In this document: positions 13,522 through 13,598 of the stretch, in pieces
Layout of the letters: every line of letters begins with the position of its first letter
How positions within the stretch are numbered: the stretch's first letter is position 1
Source: Lachnospiraceae bacterium
Lineage (GTDB): Bacteria; Bacillota; Clostridia; Lachnospirales; Lachnospiraceae
Direction: 5' to 3'
Assembly: GCA_015258095.1 (NCBI GenBank)
Contig: JABZIV010000045.1
Coordinates: 1 to 13,598 of the forward strand
Length of the DNA: 13,598 nt
Translations under genes and position numbers: made by a program
The notes under the pieces: generated by a model
The model's database searches: none
Told to the model about the DNA's origin: nothing
What the model saw: only the letters and a program-made list of their open reading frames with translations

Positions 13522-13598
13522 ATCGAGTAGGAGGGAAATTTAAATTAAATTTCCCGACCTCTCACACCACCGTGCGTACCGTTCGGTACACGGCGGTT
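13522..13598 (-). mobile_element. Group IIC intron, 3' end (domains V and VI)
   Basis: Read on the minus strand, 13598-13564 folds as domain V. Its lower stem ACCGCCGT/ACGGTGGT has one G-U pair, a two-base GC bulge, then GTACC/GGTAC around GAAC. Domain VI follows at 13563-13525, with GAG-AGG paired to CCT-A-CTC leaving the A opposite 13528 bulged, then a 10-bp stem (13533-13555). The intron ends CGAT at 13522, six bases after the bulged branch A. The domain V sequence closely resembles the Oceanobacillus iheyensis group IIC intron as I know it. The reverse transcriptase and the rest of the intron lie outside the window. Its 3' exon is the antisense of the preceding gene's end. Confidence 0.88.

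Noticed and set aside
13533..13555. AT-rich hairpin just after the last gene, resembling a terminator
   Set aside because: It has no T-tract and is explained by domain VI of the group IIC intron together with the bulged A and the adjoining domain V.
1..13598. CRISPR arrays, tRNA or rRNA genes
   Set aside because: I saw no regularly spaced repeats, no cloverleaf with a T-loop and no rRNA signature on either strand.

Overview
The window reads as chromosome from a low-to-mid GC Gram-positive anaerobe, most likely a clostridial Lachnospiraceae-type bacterium. The evidence is the strong AGGAGG-type ribosome sites, the Firmicute-style protein families, and a group IIC intron end very like the Oceanobacillus type. 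The genus cannot be fixed from sequence alone. A secreted GH87-like protein (a family that cuts alpha-1,3-glucan) beside a C-S lyase would fit an oral habitat, but that is inference.

Layout, left to right. Bases 1-130 are an unassigned, slightly GC-richer edge. A minus-strand pair follows: a four-helix DUF1461/TIGR01906 membrane protein, then hflX (ribosome-splitting GTPase). The plus-strand ybaK (Cys-tRNA(Pro) deacylase) diverges from that pair and converges on a small minus-strand glutaredoxin-like gene, with a terminator and a 20-bp direct repeat between them. A 360-bp AT-rich regulatory gap leads into a 768-residue secreted right-handed beta-helix protein of GH87 type. Next come a dCache chemoreceptor with an unusual 135-residue Lys/Glu-rich tail, a clear terminator, and a PatB/MalY-type PLP C-S lyase.

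The right third is a metal-efflux operon. A perfect 18-bp inverted repeat is fused to a promoter and followed by an ArsR/SmtB repressor that carries a complete alpha-5 zinc site (D94, H96, H107, E110). Then come a free-standing 72-residue HMA metal-binding protein, a P1B-2 Zn/Cd/Pb-exporting ATPase that lacks its own HMA domain, and a cytosolic protein with a possible papain/C39-like Cys-His arrangement. The predicted logic is that zinc or a similar ion releases the repressor, the HMA protein carries or senses metal, and the ATPase exports it. The role of the last gene is unknown.

One base after that last stop codon lies the 3' end of a minus-strand group IIC intron (domains V and VI, bulged branch A). 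The intron runs off the right edge. The most notable points are the split HMA/ATPase system with its self-contained zinc switch, the cysteine-protease-like protein at its end, the GH87-like protein with an unassigned C-terminal domain, and the chemoreceptor tail.
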